From Stropharia rugosoannulata (Eukaryota; Basidiomycota; Agaricomycetes; Agaricales; Strophariaceae), in the NCBI GenBank assembly GCA_028532985.1, contig JANCIK010000011.1, forward strand, positions 124,001 through 188,000: a stretch of 64,000 nucleotides of DNA, written 5' to 3'. The position numbers and the translations under genes are program-made. The stretch's first letter is position 1; each line of letters begins with the position of its first letter. Under the pieces are notes generated by a model. That model had not been told where the DNA came from. It did no database searches and worked only from the letters and a program-made list of their open reading frames with translations. Shown piece by piece: positions 60,036 through 64,000 of the stretch.

Positions 60036-62556
60036 TGGCGGTCCATGTGTATGGTTGCCCGTTTGCACATTTATTATTCCGCACATATACATTAAATTTT
60101 TTGTTCCGCACACTTGTATTTTTGTGCCGCACATATCAAAAACATGCCGCACACTTTAAGAAAAGTGCGCAAACATATGAAAAAAATGCCGCACATATCG
60201 AAAATATGGTCTGCACACTTGAAACTTGTTCCGCACACTTCAAAAATTGCGCGCACATATCAATTTTTGACCTGCACATATTGTTTGCAGGTCTGCGCAC
60301 ACTTCAAAAATCGAGCGCACACATATATCGCTTATTGCCGTGACTTGGCATCAGCGGCTTCTGGCCCTGACTCGGCAAACACGGCTGGGCCTGCCGTTTG
60401 TAGGCCGAGTTCTCATGCTTACCATTTGGGAGAATCGAGGCTACTAGTACTTCACCAGCATTAAATAAGAAAATCCTACAAATTATGTTATTGACAATGT
60501 CAATAGACATAATTGATTTAATACTTTGCCAATTGGATGTGGCCAACTACAGTGATTTTTAATTGGCAAATGCTTGAAATACTACAAACAGCTAAATAAC
60601 AGATCATCAGAACTACCCTTATACAGTTACTCTGCTTATCAAGTACCTTCCATATCTCATGATTTACGGGAATGGAGGTCAAGTTGCGCTGTGTATACAG
60701 TAATGCAGTAAAATAATTATCAATACACTGGTCCCTCACATAGTATTGTCATAGTATTGAGACAAGTACTACAGCTACGATCTATTTCTTTACACATCAG
60801 GTAGATAATTAGCATACAAATTGATTTGTTACATTATTGGACCTTAGGTAAACGCCCTTCTATGTTTTTGTGCTTCATCTCTGTTGAGTTAGCCAGGCAA
60901 GAGCGGCGCGTCTATTGGTCACATGACTAAGTGATGGGGGGAATTTATCGGCCGCAGCACGGCAGTGCTCTAACATAATCAGGCTACTGTGCCACATGCC
61001 GTGCTGCCGGGCATGAGCCGGAAACGGCAAAATGCCGCTGATGCCAAGTCACGGCAATAAGCGATATATGTGTGCGCTCGATTTTTGAAGTGTGCGCAGA
61101 CCTGCAAACAATATGTGCAGGTCAAAAATTGATATGTGCGCGCAATTTTTGAAGTGTGCGGAACAAGTTTCAAGTGTGCAGACCATATTTTCGATATGTG
61201 CGGCATTTTTTCATATGTTTGCGCACTTTTCTTAAAGTGTGCGGCATGTTTTTGATATGTGTGCGCACTTTTCTCAATTGTGCGGCACAAAAATACAAGT
61301 TTGCGGCTTCGAAAAGTTAAGTGTGCGCAATATTTTGAAGTGTGCGGAACAAATAAATTAAAGTATATGTGCGGAATAATAAATGTGCAAACGGGCAACC
61401 ATACCATGTGTACTTTTATTCCGCGCAATTTTATGAACCATATATTGCCCTGCAGAATATATGAATGCCCCGCAGAATTTCTAAATGCCCCGCAGAAATT
61501 TGAAGTGCCCTGCAGAAGTTGAAATTCCGTGCACGCAGAAATACGGTGTCTGAAATCTGCGCAGGGTGAGTTTTTCGAGTCAAATACATGTTTTTTGTCC
61601 AAAAGCATGCATAGAAATGCCCGCGCGGAATTTTTACACTGTGCGCAGAAATTTAATGCAAGGTGTGTGTTGCACGCGCAGAAATTGAGAAATTGACTTG
61701 TACTCACAATTTTGACGTGCTGACGTGCCGGAGCTGGGATTTGATGATGTAAGTGATGCGGTCGGCATCACCGAGCTCACACATCGGACTCTGAAAACAC
61801 CGTGGAAACTTGAAAGCAAGGGTAAGGTTGACATTAATGGCGCCCGTCTACTTGCCATTGAAAATCTTGTAATCGTTTTGCTTACTTCAAAGATATACCA
61901 GACCCTTTAATGTGTGAATTATTTACCTAAGTCAGGTATAACATCTGGTTGAGTGGTTGTAGTTGGGTTATATTCAAATGCACCCGAGGATGCCAATCTT
62001 TACTATTACTAAACCAAGGTAAAAAGGACATTTTTCAGAGAAAGTACATAGGGATTTATTAATCATATACATTAGCTTGCTGTAAGCTATAAGGAGGGGA
62101 TGACAATTGTATAGTAGGCTCTCCACTCGCTGCCAGGAGGCCAATTTCACACGCTTTTTCAGAGTCCGATGTGTGAGCTCGGTGATGCCGACCGCATCAC
62201 TTACATCATCAAATCCCAGCTCCGGCACGTCAGCACGTCAAAATTGTGAGTACAAGTCAATTTCTCAATTTCTGCGCGTGCAACACACACCTTGCATTAA
62301 ATTTCTGTGCGCAGTGTAAAAATTCCGCGCGGGCATTTCTATGCATGCTTTTGGACAAAAAACATGTATTTGACTCGAAAAACTCACCCTGCGCAGATTT
62401 CAGACACTGCATTTCTGCGCGCGCGGAATTTCAACTTCTGCGGGGCACTTCAAATTTCTGCAGGGTGTTTATAATTTCCGCGGGGCATTCAACTTTTCTG
62501 CGGGGCACAAGATTGCTCAAAAAATTGCGCGGAATAAAAGTACACATGGACCGCCA
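60036..62556. mobile_element. Foldback DNA element (2,521 bp) containing another element
   Basis: Ends TGGCGGTCCATGTGTA and its reverse complement, flanked by TA (60034-60035, 62557-62558). The arms 61405-61800 and 62160-62556 are long inverted copies of each other, with a short loop; both arms include the same coding-like stretch (PELGFDDVSDAVGITELTHR), perhaps a captured gene fragment. Tandem words such as GCCCCGCAGAA recur in the arms. No transposase. Confidence 0.8.
60050..61403. mobile_element. Inner foldback element (1,354 bp)
   Basis: Ends TATGGTTGCCCGTTTGCACA and its reverse complement. The inverted arms are about 320-380 bp (to ~60365 and from ~61020) and consist of TGCGCACATATC/TTGAAGTGTGCGG-like short repeats. 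Flanked by CCATGTG(TA) on both sides (60043 and 61404), so it inserted into the left end of the outer element with a 7-9 bp duplication. Confidence 0.75.
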
Positions 62557-62558
62557 TA

Positions 62559-63454
62559 TCGGAGGGACGAAATCCTCAACCTATTGGTGTTTTTTTATCC
62601 TTGTATGGTGTTGCAACCAACTGGGATATGCTACTATTCATGTGTTGTAACTTGGTGCTCATATCACTTGCAGACGGACTCTTGGTACGAGGTTTATGAT
62701 TTCCGAAGTAGTCCCTGCTCATAAATACAGATCTGGCGCTGTTACCACGTTTGGGGAGAGTCCATTTACACTATTTTGTTGCCTATTGCATTTCTCCTTG
62801 CAGAAATTGGTAAGTATTTTTTTTATCCGTGACAAGCCTTCTGATAACACTAGGCACAGTACTCTACCTTTGCTCCATAATCATCTCGTATACTCAAAAT
62901 TATAATCCCCCGATGCCCTTGTTGTTTATACTTAACTGTATTACGTCTGCGGTTATACTTTTATCGCTTGGGTCCACCCTGCTTACTACCTCGTTGATTG
63001 GATATCGCATTTACTCCGTGGCGCGAAGCAGTAACTCAAACATGCGGACACGTCATTTTTCCGTCATTATCGATGCTATTTTTCAGTCAGCCGCAGCATA
63101 CACTGTCATTTCATTGGTTCTAGCAACTGAGGGATTGTCTCCTTTCCATACTCCTGAACCGAATCTTTTTAATGTGCAGCAATATACATCCGGTCTGTTT
63201 ATGAAAATTGCAGTATGTGTTTTTTTAAATATATTACAAAATTAGTGGATATGAGTATTGATTAGTAATCTTAGGGAGCTGCACCAACAGTAATGGTCGC
63301 CCAAGTAGCACTTGCTGCTAAGCAATCAGAAGTATCGGCCAGTGTAGCACACATCAGCGAATTGGAGTTCAATCAGAGACGCTCAGAACTGACGTCTCAG
63401 CTGAATTACGGTGATGTGATCGAGCACAGAGACGTAGAGAAATGTTACGATTAG
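62559..63454 (+). CDS. 3' exons of a multi-pass membrane protein
   Basis: Exons to 62684, 62731-62809, 62854-63212 and 63275-63454, with GT-AG introns and agreeing phases, encode about 248 residues. Several hydrophobic helices: LLFMCCNLVLISLADGLL, IYTILLPIAFLLAEIGTVLY, SAVILLSLGSTLLTTSLIGY and IIDAIFQSAAAYTVISLVLA, then AAPTVMVAQVALA and a charged cytosolic tail. The ADGLL-I-WRCYHVW and SLIGYRI motifs are typical of a large basidiomycete family of 7-TM-like proteins without assigned function (family impression). The 5' part is uncertain: the foldback element at 60036-62556 sits immediately upstream in the same frame. Stop TAG at 63452-63454. Confidence 0.6.
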
Positions 63455-64000
63455 CTGTGCATTCATTTGAGATTGCTTTATAATACACAAACAAGCAGGG
63501 TTGTACTATCATGTTTATCGTGTTCTCTCCACCTACCGGTGCCTCGATGGACGATAGTTCAGATCTCTGACCCCACAATAACATGAAACGGGAGAGCATT
63601 GACCCATGTTCGCAAAGGCGATTGATGATTCATGAACAGAGTGCAGAGGCGATCTGCAGAGTGCTGAGATTTTTATATATACTGCTCCCGCGCGGCACAA
63701 ACTGAGGGAACATTTCTTCTTCACCATCTCCTGGGAATTTCTATTTCTTTTAGATCGAGAGTACATTGTTTTGGGAATGGTTACAATACATGTGCACTTT
63801 CTTCTCACTAAAAATAACATAATACATCGTCATTAATGTTATGTAAAAGTGCATAAGCAATGTTTTTGCTTCCTATTTTGTTGTTATGATCACATTAAAA
63901 CAGCTAAAATCACTTGTATTTAGAACAGGATGCATTGAAGCTATATATCTGTCTCTTAAAATTAAATAAATTGTAGTCCCCTCCTGGTACATTGAAAGGG
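63455..64000. other. 3' flank, no gene seen
   Basis: AT-rich; no supported frame on either strand. Confidence 0.4.

Noticed and set aside
60114..60464. 116-codon frame and its 242-codon minus-strand counterpart at 60979-61707
   Set aside because: They are translations of the short tandem repeats in the foldback arms.

Overview
The window looks like repeat-dense nuclear DNA of a mushroom-forming basidiomycete (inference). Genes are split by short GT-AG introns of about 45-65 bp. The recognisable host families include a beta-trefoil I66-type protease inhibitor like those known from mushrooms, a mitochondrial PPR protein and a multi-pass membrane protein. The Ty3/gypsy reverse transcriptases carry the YIDDVPI-type active site. 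No rRNA, CRISPR or prokaryotic gene is present.

Left part (1-24,600): the 3' end of an unidentified gene; a 40-bp hairpin minisatellite; decayed last exons of I66-inhibitor copies; a PPR pseudogene; two adjacent paralogous genes of unknown family (8,391-9,991); a complete Ty3/gypsy element (Gypsy-3, 10,975-19,437) sitting inside another I66 pseudogene; an intact four-exon I66-like gene (20,629-21,311); and a MITE with 75-bp inverted repeats (22,353-23,151).

Centre (24,623-55,830): one 31-kb nest. A large Ty3/gypsy element (Gypsy-1) holds a gag-only copia-type element (28,716-30,284) in its protease ORF and a second Ty3/gypsy element (Gypsy-2, 39,521-53,458) in one of its accessory genes. Gypsy-2's right LTR is itself split by a DNA transposon (50,537-52,937). 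Gypsy-1 and Gypsy-2 both carry, between pol and the 3' LTR, a block of genes on the opposite strand to gag-pol. Most of these have spliceosomal introns whose phases I checked exon by exon, and TATA boxes. Three such genes lie in Gypsy-1 (A, B, C) and at least four in Gypsy-2 (A', B', C', D'). A and A' share a six-cysteine motif, and parts of B resemble B' and D'. Antisense introns would not be spliced out of the genomic RNA, so such genes could survive retrotransposition. Gypsy-3 lacks the block.

The three gypsy elements share an 18-nt primer-binding site and a 7-bp stem closed by an AGGA loop 19-21 nt before the 3' LTR; the stem sequence differs with compensating changes. Each large element also has its own iterated short motif: a 13-mer in the Gypsy-1 LTR and upstream of its antisense genes, and TCGGAAAC six times in the Gypsy-2 LTR. 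The accessory block, its motifs and the hairpin are the best candidates for an undescribed system.

Right part (55,831-64,000): the other half of the sequence disrupted by Gypsy-1, mixed with a second PPR pseudogene split by a 1.25-kb DNA transposon; a 21-bp minisatellite; a 2.5-kb foldback element containing another inserted foldback element; and the 3' exons of a membrane-protein gene whose upstream region was hit by that element. Coordinates, splice sites and LTR comparisons were read by eye.
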